Shown: positions 1 to 5,691, counted from the stretch's first letter. The stretch: DNA of 6,278 nt from Chloroflexota bacterium (GCA_026389675.1 JAPLHJ010000026.1:1-6278), one strand, 5' to 3'. Numbers and translations are program-made. The notes: generated by a model from the sequence alone, not told the origin.

Positions 1-308
1 ACCTTGAATACGTGCTTGGCTATCTGCGCGGCCATGACGTTACGGTTATCACCCTGTGTCAGGGCTATGAAGGCGCTGGCTCCCTCGATGCCTGCCTTGC
101 GCAGCATATCTTCATCTGTCCCATTGCCGATGAGGGCCGTCCCGCTGAAAGTAGGAGGTAGCCGTCTGAAGCTATAGCCGTCTATATCGAGCACGGTTAC
201 CCTGTGTCCGGCGGCATCCAGCATGGAGGCCAGTTTGCCGCCCACCCGGCCGCAACCCATAATGACAATCACAAGTTTATTGTGTTTTAAGCTTTCGGTT
301 CCCGGCAT
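1..308 (-). CDS. TrkA-N (RCK) domain NAD-binding protein, partial at C-terminus
   Basis: The first 102 residues of a TrkA-like protein are visible; the rest lies beyond the left edge of the window. They form the N-terminal part of a Rossmann fold. A hydrophobic first strand (LVIVIM, residues 12-17) is followed by the dinucleotide-binding loop G18-C-G-R-V-G23. The second strand ends in the acidic LDID (40-43), which in this family favours NAD(H) over NADP(H). A GNGT segment (residues about 66-69) and the strand FIALTQGDNRNVMAA follow, as in TrkA and KtrA-type regulators. Such proteins are cytoplasmic and gate K+ uptake systems or other transporters in response to NAD(H) or other ligands. The ATG at 308 is chosen because it gives a short lead into the first strand; the upstream GTAGAG is a weak ribosome site. 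It overlaps the end of the UspA gene by 22 bp, which suggests translational coupling. Whether it is a K+ regulator or serves the neighbouring permease is not decided by the sequence. Confidence 0.88.
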   Translation of the reverse strand, partial: MPGTESLKHNKLVIVIMGCGRVGGKLASMLDAAGHRVTVLDIDGYSFRRLPPTFSGTALIGNGTDEDMLRKAGIEGASAFIALTQGDNRNVMAAQIAKHVFK

Positions 309-712
309 ATCAATACTCTACAGGGTGCTTCTTCTAAAACGTGCGGAACGGCATTGCCCATGGTGAAAGAGCCAAATCTCTTTTTATAGCTCATGCCCAT
401 TACAATGAGATCAACGTTGTTTTGGCGGGCAACCTCAATTATCGCAGGGCCGACATCCCTCGCCTGGATAATCTCCGTTTCGACTTCGAAATCATGTGCC
501 TGCGCATACTCTTCAGCTTCGAGCAGTACCTTTTCGGCGGCCTCGATATCAGGTCTTATTATAGCATCGACGGGTAAGCTGCGGTTAACCTCAAGGACAT
601 AAACGATATATATTTTAGCCTTCGATTTCCCTCCAATCTTGCACGCCAATTCTACAGCTACCTGGTCGACTCCGTTGCCGCGCGCGGCAACTAATATCCT
701 GTCAATGTCCAT
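287..712 (-). CDS. Universal stress protein (UspA family), single domain
   Basis: This 141-residue protein has the length and strand pattern of a single-domain UspA protein. The first strand is DRILVAA, and the C-terminal signature runs VDLIVMGM (about 100-107) to the closing strand APCRVLICR (129-137). Family members are soluble cytoplasmic alpha/beta proteins, often dimeric, and some bind ATP through an N-terminal Asp and a G-2x-G-9x-G-(S/T) loop. Here the Asp position after the first strand reads ARGN, the second Gly of the loop is absent, and the last pair is G119-N120 rather than Gly-Ser/Thr. It may therefore bind nucleotide differently or not at all. The ATG at 712 is preferred over a TTG three codons upstream (721) because it is the usual distance from the first strand; neither has a clear ribosome site. 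The gene lies 44 bp downstream of the permease and overlaps trkA-like gene by 22 bp, so all three are probably cotranscribed. Confidence 0.9.
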   Translation of the reverse strand: MDIDRILVAARGNGVDQVAVELACKIGGKSKAKIYIVYVLEVNRSLPVDAIIRPDIEAAEKVLLEAEEYAQAHDFEVETEIIQARDVGPAIIEVARQNNVDLIVMGMSYKKRFGSFTMGNAVPHVLEEAPCRVLICREPKA

Positions 713-756
713 AATTATCAATTACCATTATAGTGTGGCTATCTACGTTAATCCAA

Positions 757-2298
757 TCACGATGAAACTGCAGTCTCAATTGCATTGCTGGCTGTCTTAT
801 CGTTGCCCGCTTTACCCTGCCTGTGCGTGTACCAGTAAATTAATACCCCGACGCCCATCCAGGCGAACCCGATCCAGCGGCTATACGGCTGCATTATAAC
901 CACTACTATCCAGATTAAAATGGTTCCAAGCAGGCCCAGTATGGCCGTCAGCGGCAGGTCACGTCCCTTGAACCTGATATTCAACCCCAGTTTGAAAGGC
1001 CTTTCGATTTCCGGCATCTTCACGCGCAGCGCCAGTATTGAAGCATGCGCAATTGCAAACGACAACATAGAACCGAAAGCATAAAGTCCGCCCAGGTTTG
1101 AGTACATATTGGGGACAAAGAATCCGGGTGACTGCAAAACAATAGCGATACCGGAGAATAAGACGATGGAAAAATAAGGCGTTTTGAACCTGTGGTGCAC
1201 GCTGCCCATTATCTCCGGCACCAGCTTAAATCTGCTCAGCGAGAATGCCAGCCTGGAGATGCCGAGAAGGCCCGCATTGGTGGCTATCAGGAGGATGGTC
1301 GCCGCCAGTACAGCTACCAGAACTGGAAGTGTGCGCTGTATACCTTCAAGTATCCAGGTGAATACTACCTGGTGAGCTTCGGTATGGAAAAATTTGGCTA
1401 CCATATCTGCAGGGACCATTCCCAGTGAAAGTTTGCTGGCAATACCTGCTATAGGGTCGGTTGACCAGTTCTGTGCCAGTTCGGTGGGAGTCATCGTAGA
1501 GAAAGCTGAAACGGAAATCCCCGCATAAACAAGCAGTACAACTATGGTCATTATGATCAATGCGCGGGGTGCGCGCACCTCGGGCCGCTTGGTTTCCTCG
1601 GCCATTTGCGATATGGTTTCCAGCCCTGTAAAGGCAATGGCGGCGATAGCTATACCGAAGAGCATATCCTGAGGTGAAGGCCAGTAGTTCAAAACACGCT
1701 CGATAATGATCTGCGGGTTAAAGAAAAATAGTAACGCCAGTACGATTAAAAGCAACTGCGTGGCCAGGTCCAGGATGGCCAGGGCGATATTTAAGAGTGA
1801 CGACTCTCTAACGCCGATGACATTTATGGTCATCAAGAAAGCAACGATCAGCATGGCGCAAGTTGTCATCACGACCGGGGATGCTTTTAGCGGCGCCCAA
1901 AACAGGCCCAGGTATGACGGGATAGCGAAAGATGAAATAGCGATGGTTACTATGTAACCGAACATCAGCCCCCAGCCGGCTACGAATCCTGTGAAATCAT
2001 TGAAACCGTGGCGCGCAAAACTGGCCGACCCGCCGGATTCGGGGAACATCGCGGTGCCTTCAGCGTAAGATAGAGCGGTAAATACGAAGACTATGCCCGC
2101 AAGCCCGAGCGCTAAAGGAGTCGCGCCACTGGCGGCCAGGGCGACAACACCCAGCGCATAGTAAATTGATGAGCCTACATCACCGTAAGCAATGCTGAAC
2201 AGATGCGTGGTACGCAGGACGCGCCGCAAAGGCCGGATTTTAAGTCTCTTAGGCCGGCCGAATTTGTCACCCGGCCTGACCTGCCAGTTATTTTTCAA
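757..2298 (-). CDS. APC-superfamily permease (amino-acid-transporter-like)
   Basis: This 513-residue polytopic membrane protein has about 12 hydrophobic segments, the normal size for APC-superfamily permeases. A basic N-terminal tail (residues 12-29, many Arg/Lys) is consistent with a cytoplasmic start. Segment 1 carries the broken-helix region YGDVGSS (38-44), the usual substrate and ion site. Segment 6 contains AIAFTGLET (220-228) followed by the conserved cytoplasmic motif AEETKRPEVRAPRA (233-246). FPESGGSASFAR (85-96) is another family motif. Substrates of relatives include amino acids, amines and, in the KimA branch, K+; nothing here fixes the substrate. The TTG at 2298 is the most upstream start available, since an in-frame TAA lies five codons before it. 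It has no ribosome site, and a second TTG at 2229 (Leu24) is possible. It is the first gene of a probable permease-UspA-TrkA operon and has a strong promoter about 30 bp upstream. Confidence 0.9.
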   Translation of the reverse strand: MKNNWQVRPGDKFGRPKRLKIRPLRRVLRTTHLFSIAYGDVGSSIYYALGVVALAASGATPLALGLAGIVFVFTALSYAEGTAMFPESGGSASFARHGFNDFTGFVAGWGLMFGYIVTIAISSFAIPSYLGLFWAPLKASPVVMTTCAMLIVAFLMTINVIGVRESSLLNIALAILDLATQLLLIVLALLFFFNPQIIIERVLNYWPSPQDMLFGIAIAAIAFTGLETISQMAEETKRPEVRAPRALIIMTIVVLLVYAGISVSAFSTMTPTELAQNWSTDPIAGIASKLSLGMVPADMVAKFFHTEAHQVVFTWILEGIQRTLPVLVAVLAATILLIATNAGLLGISRLAFSLSRFKLVPEIMGSVHHRFKTPYFSIVLFSGIAIVLQSPGFFVPNMYSNLGGLYAFGSMLSFAIAHASILALRVKMPEIERPFKLGLNIRFKGRDLPLTAILGLLGTILIWIVVVIMQPYSRWIGFAWMGVGVLIYWYTHRQGKAGNDKTASNAIETAVSS

Positions 2299-2331
2299 TT
2301 TGTAGACATATTACGGTACGATTGTTGGCAA

Positions 2332-2360
2332 ATTGTATTCTTGGCATTTACAGTTGTCAA
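2332..2360 (-). promoter_or_regulatory. Sigma70-type promoter for the permease operon
   Basis: On the minus strand the -35 box is a perfect TTGACA (2355-2360), followed by a 17-bp spacer and the -10 box TACAAT (2332-2337). This is one base away from full consensus. Transcription would begin near 2325, leaving a leader of about 27 nt before the TTG at 2298. That leader has no Shine-Dalgarno-like sequence. The match is seen directly; activity is inferred. Confidence 0.75.
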
Positions 2361-2364
2361 GAAA

Positions 2365-2388
2365 AATAAAATCCGGTACCGGTTTATT
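2365..2388. promoter_or_regulatory. Palindromic candidate operator between divergent promoters
   Basis: The core CCGGTACCGG (2373-2382) is a perfect 10-bp palindrome. Flanking AATAAA (2365-2370) and TTTATT (2383-2388) are also complementary, offset by two extra bases (AT) on the left. It sits between the -35 boxes of the two divergent promoters and touches the plus-strand one, where a repressor or shared activator would be expected to bind. No cognate regulator is encoded in the window. Confidence 0.45.
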
Positions 2389-2415
2389 GAAAACTCTAGC
2401 AGTTCAGTTTAAAAT
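2387..2415 (+). promoter_or_regulatory. Sigma70-type promoter for the chagasin-like lipoprotein gene
   Basis: The -35 box TTGAAA (2387-2392) and the -10 box TAAAAT (2410-2415) are separated by exactly 17 bp, each a five-of-six or near match to consensus. The predicted start near 2422 gives a leader of about 37 nt that contains the ribosome site at 2442-2449. The -35 box overlaps the right arm of the adjacent palindrome. Confidence 0.6.
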
Positions 2416-2441
2416 GGCCTGACTATTACAGGTAAGTAATT

Positions 2442-2449
2442 GAGGAGGT
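2442..2449 (+). promoter_or_regulatory. Ribosome binding site GAGGAGGT
   Basis: A strong Shine-Dalgarno sequence lies 9 nt before the ATG at 2459 and fixes that start. It is the best ribosome site in the window and contrasts with the absence of one before the divergent permease gene. Confidence 0.75.
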
Positions 2450-2458
2450 AAGGAAGAT

Positions 2459-2887
2459 ATGGCTAAAAGTACAATTGCATTAGGTTTTATGCTCGTCCTG
2501 CTTTTGGTGTGTGGATGTGCTCCTGCCGTTAAGGCAGAGGTTCCCGTTACTGTGACATGTGACCAGTTTTCCAAGCAGGCCAATATCGTCCAGGATATCA
2601 GTGTCAAAATGGGCAATAAAGTTGTAGTCACACTCTGTTCCAATCCCACTACCGGTTTCCAGTGGTCTGAGAAAGCGCAGATTGGCGACCCCCAGGTACT
2701 TGAACAGAAGAGCTATAAATTCGTAGCTCCAGCTAATACAGGTATGGTAGGCGTCCCGGGAAATGCCGTTTGGACCTTTGAGGCAATGGGGCTGGGCACA
2801 AGCACTGTATATCTTGAATACAGCAGGAACTGGCAGGGCGGTGAGAAGGCTGTGCAGACCTTCAAGCTCAATGTGCTGGTTCAATAG
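2459..2887 (+). CDS. Chagasin (I42) family cysteine-protease-inhibitor-like lipoprotein
   Basis: This 142-residue protein has a short basic start, a hydrophobic stretch (6-17) and a lipobox VCG-C20, so it should be cleaved by signal peptidase II and anchored to the membrane by Cys20. The mature part carries the three loops that define the chagasin/I42 fold. These are NPTTGF (62-67) followed by W69, the GVPGNAVWTF stretch (98-107; usual form G-x-x-G-x-x-x-W-T), and YSRNW (121-125), which corresponds to the family's R-P-W loop with Pro replaced by Asn. Known members insert these loops into the active-site cleft of papain-like (C1) proteases. The likely role is to block such proteases outside the membrane, but the target is unknown and no protease gene is nearby. 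The gene converges on the SHMT-like gene and overlaps it by 20 bp. Confidence 0.9.
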   Translation: MAKSTIALGFMLVLLLVCGCAPAVKAEVPVTVTCDQFSKQANIVQDISVKMGNKVVVTLCSNPTTGFQWSEKAQIGDPQVLEQKSYKFVAPANTGMVGVPGNAVWTFEAMGLGTSTVYLEYSRNWQGGEKAVQTFKLNVLVQ

Positions 2888-4325
2888 CGCCGGCCAGAGA
2901 TTTCAAATTGTCGGCAAATTTGTTCAGATATGGGTCCCCGGGGAGGATGGAGGATAAAACCCCGGCTGCCAAGCTGATAGTCTTCTCCGGGGAAAGGCAA
3001 TATTGCATTGCCAGGAAATTACCGCGCAATTTCTTCACGTTATTCTTTACCGGTTTATTCGCTATAATGCAATCAGCCACTAACTCCGCCAACTTCTCGA
3101 AATCTGCCGCCTTCATGCCGAAGCGCGTCATCTCCTGCGTCCCCATCCGGATGCCGCTGGAGCCGATGAAGCTGTCATCATCCGGCAGTGCCTGGTAGTT
3201 GGTGACTATGTTGTTATCTTCAAGCCTGCGGGCGATATCTTCACCCAAACCGTATTGCCTGACACGGATGACCACCTGGTGTGTTTCAGTAAAGCCTTCA
3301 TTAGCAGCACCCTCAACTTTTATGCCAAGGTTATTAAGCGCCCTGGCAAAGGCCCCCGCGTTGGTAATTACCTGCTCCTGGTAAGCCTGTTTGAATTCGT
3401 TCATTTCATAGGTGGCCAGCAGCAGTCCGAGCAGAGTGCCGAGGTGGTGGTTGCTGGTTGAACCCGGGAAAGCACGGCTCTTGATCTCTATCCAGAGTTT
3501 CTCAAGGCCCTCTCCCTGTTTAATGTTTCCGGCGACAATGCCTCTTTGCGGTCCAAAGAAAGTCTTATGGCTGCTGCCTGTCACTATATCGGCGCCCTCC
3601 GCGAACGGTGATTGAAAGGCGCCATAGAGGCCGAGCACATGTGCCATGTCGAACATCAGAATGGGCCGCGGGTCCATTTTGCTGACGATTTCTGAAACGA
3701 AACTTACCGGTTCTTTGCAGAGGAACATGCTTTTACCGAAAATGATTAGCTCCGGTTTCACGGATTGTATCAGTTCACCGAGCTTGCCTGTATCGGCTTT
3801 ATAGGGGTTATCCTGCAGAACCGGGAAGTGGTAGACGTTCTCCCGTCCGGTCTCAAGGTTATCGGCAACGAAATTGAAAAGAGCGCCCATCGGCTGTGCG
3901 CTCAGGTGCCCACCCTTGGTAAGGTCGTTGTTGATAACGGCTCGCATCTTGCGCAACGGCTGGTTCCTGGGTTTTTCGCGGTTAAGGTATTTGACTATGC
4001 CTTTAAAAACAATCTCGTTGGCCATGTTGCCGCTGATGGGGCGCAATTCTATATTGCTGCAGCCGAAATAAAGCTGAAGTTCTTTTCTCAGTTCATCTTC
4101 GACATCACGGATGAAATCGGTTGCCTGGTAAAAATAGATTTCCTTGCCCTTCATTGTCCGGTGTTCGGCATAACGGCCGGCCGGGTCTGATATCTCGCAC
4201 AATTTCACCAAAAGGCTCGGGCTCGACTCTGAGGGTATCAGGTTGATACATTCCCTCTGCCTCCAGATATTATTTGCGGCTGTTCTTTTCAGAAGGTTTT
4301 CGATTTTGGCTTGAAAGTCAGACAT
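2868..4325 (-). CDS. Serine hydroxymethyltransferase-like PLP enzyme, divergent
   Basis: This 485-residue cytoplasmic fold-type I PLP enzyme aligns along its length with glycine/serine hydroxymethyltransferase. Recognisable elements are LIPSES (29-34, usually LIASEN), RYAEH (51-55, usually KYAEG), ISGNMAN (97-103, usually HSGSQAN), GGHL (138-141, PLP-stacking His), FDMAH (225-229, Asp226 to the pyridine nitrogen), SSHK (251-254, Lys254 the likely Schiff-base Lys) and SGIRMGT (390-396, Arg393 for the substrate carboxylate). Differences are substantial: the usual YYGG reads YFYQ (64-67), the QGGPxxH loop after FPG reads STSNHH (289-294), and about 50 residues are added beyond the normal C-terminus. 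True GlyA is usually about 415-420 residues, so this may be a paralogue with another aldolase-type substrate. The ATG at 4325 has a GAGGT ribosome site (4331-4335) 5 nt upstream. It is transcribed away from the lipoprotein cluster. Confidence 0.85.
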   Translation of the reverse strand: MSDFQAKIENLLKRTAANNIWRQRECINLIPSESSPSLLVKLCEISDPAGRYAEHRTMKGKEIYFYQATDFIRDVEDELRKELQLYFGCSNIELRPISGNMANEIVFKGIVKYLNREKPRNQPLRKMRAVINNDLTKGGHLSAQPMGALFNFVADNLETGRENVYHFPVLQDNPYKADTGKLGELIQSVKPELIIFGKSMFLCKEPVSFVSEIVSKMDPRPILMFDMAHVLGLYGAFQSPFAEGADIVTGSSHKTFFGPQRGIVAGNIKQGEGLEKLWIEIKSRAFPGSTSNHHLGTLLGLLLATYEMNEFKQAYQEQVITNAGAFARALNNLGIKVEGAANEGFTETHQVVIRVRQYGLGEDIARRLEDNNIVTNYQALPDDDSFIGSSGIRMGTQEMTRFGMKAADFEKLAELVADCIIANKPVKNNVKKLRGNFLAMQYCLSPEKTISLAAGVLSSILPGDPYLNKFADNLKSLAGAIEPAH

Positions 4326-4389
4326 GGCTAACCTCGTTCATTATTTGTATAAAGCATACATTAACAGGTGCGGATTTCACAAACTCAAT

Positions 4390-4418
4390 TTGCTAAAAAA
4401 CACGGCCAAATTTATCAT
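4390..4418 (+). promoter_or_regulatory. Candidate promoter for the lipoprotein cluster
   Basis: TTGCTA (4390-4395) and TATCAT (4413-4418) are 17 bp apart in an AT-rich stretch. Initiation near 4425 would leave a leader of about 33 nt before the TTG at 4458. The boxes match consensus only moderately. Confidence 0.4.
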
Positions 4419-4436
4419 ATATACGTTTGATTTATT

Positions 4437-4448
4437 AAATGTTGCAGG
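4437..4448 (+). repeat. 12-bp direct repeat, copy 1 (AAATGTTGCAGG)
   Basis: This 12-mer occurs again exactly at 4836-4847. This copy ends in the ribosome site of the lipoprotein gene that starts at 4458, so the pair flanks that gene. Confidence 0.7.
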
Positions 4449-4451
4449 GAG
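4446..4451 (+). promoter_or_regulatory. Ribosome binding site AGGGAG that selects a TTG start
   Basis: AGGGAG lies 6 nt before the TTG at 4458. No ATG or GTG is suitably placed at the start of the signal peptide, so this site supports TTG as the real initiation codon. Confidence 0.6.
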
Positions 4452-4457
4452 ATCGCT

Positions 4458-4850
4458 TTGAAGATTTATAAACCTTTACTTGTACTCTTGTTAACGGTTA
4501 TGCTTGCCAGTTCCGCAGTGGGATGTGCTGCCGCAAGTATTAATGCGCATGCACCGCTTATTTCATCGCTTGTTGCTGAGCACACCACTCTTTATCCGCT
4601 GGGTAATACCGTTGTTACCTGCTCTGCCAGCAGCCCGGACGGCGCCGCATTGAAATACAGCTGGGCGTGTGACAATGGCACAATCACCAAAGACCCTGCC
4701 GGCGACGCGACAAAGATTACATATGAAGCTCCCCGGACCTATGGTGATTTTCATATTATATCCACGGTGGACGACGGCCGCGGCAACTCCGTTAATAAGA
4801 CGGTCACAGTCACTGTTATTGTGCGCGACCCCAGCAAATGTTGCAGGTAG
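4458..4850 (+). CDS. Lipoprotein with one PKD/Ig-like domain
   Basis: This 130-residue protein begins MKIYKP and then has a hydrophobic segment (7-19) and the lipobox AVG-C23, so it is a predicted lipoprotein. The mature part is a single beta-sandwich domain of the PKD/Ig-like type. Marks are APLISSL (32-38), the strand TVVTCSASSPDG (51-62), the core YSW (67-69), GTI (74-76) and the closing DDGRGNSVNKTVTVTV. The region resembles the second domain of the lipoprotein encoded at 5729, sharing TV-x-TC-x-AS-x-PDG, YSW and GTI. Such domains usually mediate binding or act as spacers outside the cell; no enzyme motif is present. Cys55 and Cys71 could pair, and the C-terminus ends with two adjacent Cys (128-129). 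The start is TTG with a good ribosome site. It is the first gene of the plus-strand cluster, and its end overlaps the next gene's longest form by 13 bp. Confidence 0.75.
   Translation: MKIYKPLLVLLLTVMLASSAVGCAAASINAHAPLISSLVAEHTTLYPLGNTVVTCSASSPDGAALKYSWACDNGTITKDPAGDATKITYEAPRTYGDFHIISTVDDGRGNSVNKTVTVTVIVRDPSKCCR
4836..4847 (+). repeat. 12-bp direct repeat, copy 2 (AAATGTTGCAGG)
   Basis: This is an exact copy of 4437-4448. It overlaps the last codons of the first cluster gene and includes the ATG at 4838. Its position 11 nt before the GTG at 4859 parallels the 9 nt between copy 1 and the TTG at 4458. Confidence 0.7.
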
Positions 4851-5218
4851 CAGGTAAAGTGTGTTTTAAATGCCGGGCGTGTCTGGTTGGATTGTTGTTG
4901 CTTGCAGGTATTGCGGGATGCACATCAGGAACGGGCATTCAGGTTATTGAGCACAATATAGTAGTTTCCGAGTATACAACCGATGCGGCGCAGAGCGTTG
5001 CCGTCGTAAAAGGAGTAGCCAGGAACACCGGCGCCTGGCCTTTGGAAGATTGCGGGGTCAGTGTGACATTCTATGATTTCGAGGGGAATAAGCTGGATGT
5101 ATATTCGAGCAGTTGCAAACGTTTGGAGCCCGGTGAGGATTGGAATTTCAGTGTTGAGCTCAAGGGGCAGGAAGCGTGGCAAGTGGGCAAATACAGCATA
5201 TCGACGTTCAGTAAATAG
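4838..5218 (+). CDS. FxLYD-domain lipoprotein, paralogue 1
   Basis: The product is 126 residues from the ATG at 4838, or 119 from a GTG at 4859. The hydrophobic segment (16-24) ends in the lipobox IAG-C28. The mature part is a small beta domain of the FxLYD type: VVKGVARNTG (56-65), VSVTFYDFEGN (74-84) and LEPGEDWNFSVEL (96-108), closing with AWQVGKYSIS. FxLYD proteins are extracytoplasmic and their function is mostly unknown. The GTG start has an AGG close upstream, and the ATG has no ribosome site; the ATG overlaps the preceding stop by 13 bp. Three Cys spaced CxxCxxC (9, 12, 15) precede the hydrophobic segment, which is unusual. Cys72 and Cys93 could form a disulfide that the next gene's product lacks. 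It is clearly paralogous to the protein encoded at 5270. Confidence 0.75.
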   Translation: MLQVAGKVCFKCRACLVGLLLLAGIAGCTSGTGIQVIEHNIVVSEYTTDAAQSVAVVKGVARNTGAWPLEDCGVSVTFYDFEGNKLDVYSSSCKRLEPGEDWNFSVELKGQEAWQVGKYSISTFSK

Positions 5219-5269
5219 AAATCTGCGCATATTGTGGGGAATGCAGGGTTCATATATACTTGTAGTCAA

Positions 5270-5650
5270 ATGCTTGCAATCTTACATAGATATCGTTACT
5301 GGCTATTGCTGCAGGTACTTTTATTAATGCTGTTGGGTATGTCCTGTAGTACAGGTGCCGGCCTGGAAATAATCAGCCATCAGCTTACAGCGCGGCAATT
5401 CACGGGTGATTTGAATAGCACGAAGAGCGCAGCGATAGTTTCCGGGGTGGCCAGGAATACAAGCAAAGCGACTATCAGTAATCCTGTGATAGAGGTTACA
5501 TTCTATGATGCCCAGAAAAATATGATAGGTGCTTCATCAACCGTGAGAGCATTCCTGGAGCCCGCCGAAACATGGAATTTCACCGTCCAACTTACAACTC
5601 CGGATGCCTGGAAAGTGCGCAGCTATGAGATAAGTGGTTCAAATCAGTGA
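5270..5650 (+). CDS. FxLYD-domain lipoprotein, paralogue 2
   Basis: From the ATG at 5270 this is a 126-residue protein. It has a basic start (HRYRY), a hydrophobic segment (11-22) and a non-standard lipobox GMS-C26 with Gly at -3. The mature part repeats the FxLYD pattern of its upstream neighbour almost position for position: SGVARNT (58-64), IEVTFYD (74-80), LEPAETWNFTVQL (96-108) and AWKVRSYEIS (113-122). A GTG at 5234 would add 12 residues, but this extension does not look like a signal-peptide start. Neither start has a clear ribosome site. Apart from Cys26 the mature protein has no Cys, unlike paralogue 1. It lies 51 bp after that gene and is probably cotranscribed. The molecular role is not known. 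Confidence 0.75.
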   Translation: MLAILHRYRYWLLLQVLLLMLLGMSCSTGAGLEIISHQLTARQFTGDLNSTKSAAIVSGVARNTSKATISNPVIEVTFYDAQKNMIGASSTVRAFLEPAETWNFTVQLTTPDAWKVRSYEISGSNQ

Positions 5651-5654
5651 GTAT

Positions 5655-5676
5655 CAGGGGTATTGTTTTTACCCTG
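5655..5676 (+). terminator. Hairpin after the FxLYD genes, possible weak terminator
   Basis: CAGGGGTA (5655-5662) pairs with TACCCTG (5670-5676) with one bulged G, around a 7-nt loop. It starts 4 nt after the stop of the preceding gene. No T run follows the stem, so intrinsic termination would be weak; it could equally be an RNA-stability or attenuation element. Confidence 0.3.
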
Positions 5677-5691
5677 TAATTTGAATATACT
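5663..5691 (+). promoter_or_regulatory. Weak candidate promoter for the PKD-repeat lipoprotein
   Basis: TTGTTT (5663-5668), a 17-bp spacer and TATACT (5686-5691) form a possible sigma70 site. The -10 box is good and the -35 box poor, and it overlaps the hairpin. The gene may instead be read from upstream. Confidence 0.25.

Noticed and set aside
2480..2884. A 134-codon open frame on the minus strand opposite the chagasin-like gene
   Set aside because: It lies wholly antisense to a gene with clear family motifs and has no signal, domain or ribosome site of its own.
3765..4190. A 141-codon plus-strand open frame inside the SHMT-like gene
   Set aside because: The opposite strand encodes conserved PLP-enzyme motifs throughout; the frame shows no recognisable domain.
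4340..4395. A minus-strand promoter for the SHMT-like gene (TTGTGA with an 18-bp spacer to TATGCT, or TTGAGT with 17 bp to GTTAAT)
   Set aside because: Both pairs match consensus poorly and neither is clearly better, so no site is annotated.
4437..4847. The 12-bp repeats as target-site duplications of a mobile element carrying the 4458 gene
   Set aside because: There are no terminal inverted repeats or transposase, and a 12-bp match can arise by chance or from leader duplication.
4925..5269. Minus-strand open frame of 114 codons across the first FxLYD gene
   Set aside because: It is antisense to a protein with a lipobox and a matching paralogue next door, and its composition is not that of a folded protein.
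5234..5269. GTG start at 5234 adding 12 residues to the second FxLYD lipoprotein
   Set aside because: There is no ribosome site, and the added residues push the basic region away from the signal peptide's start; the ATG at 5270 gives a normal lipoprotein signal.
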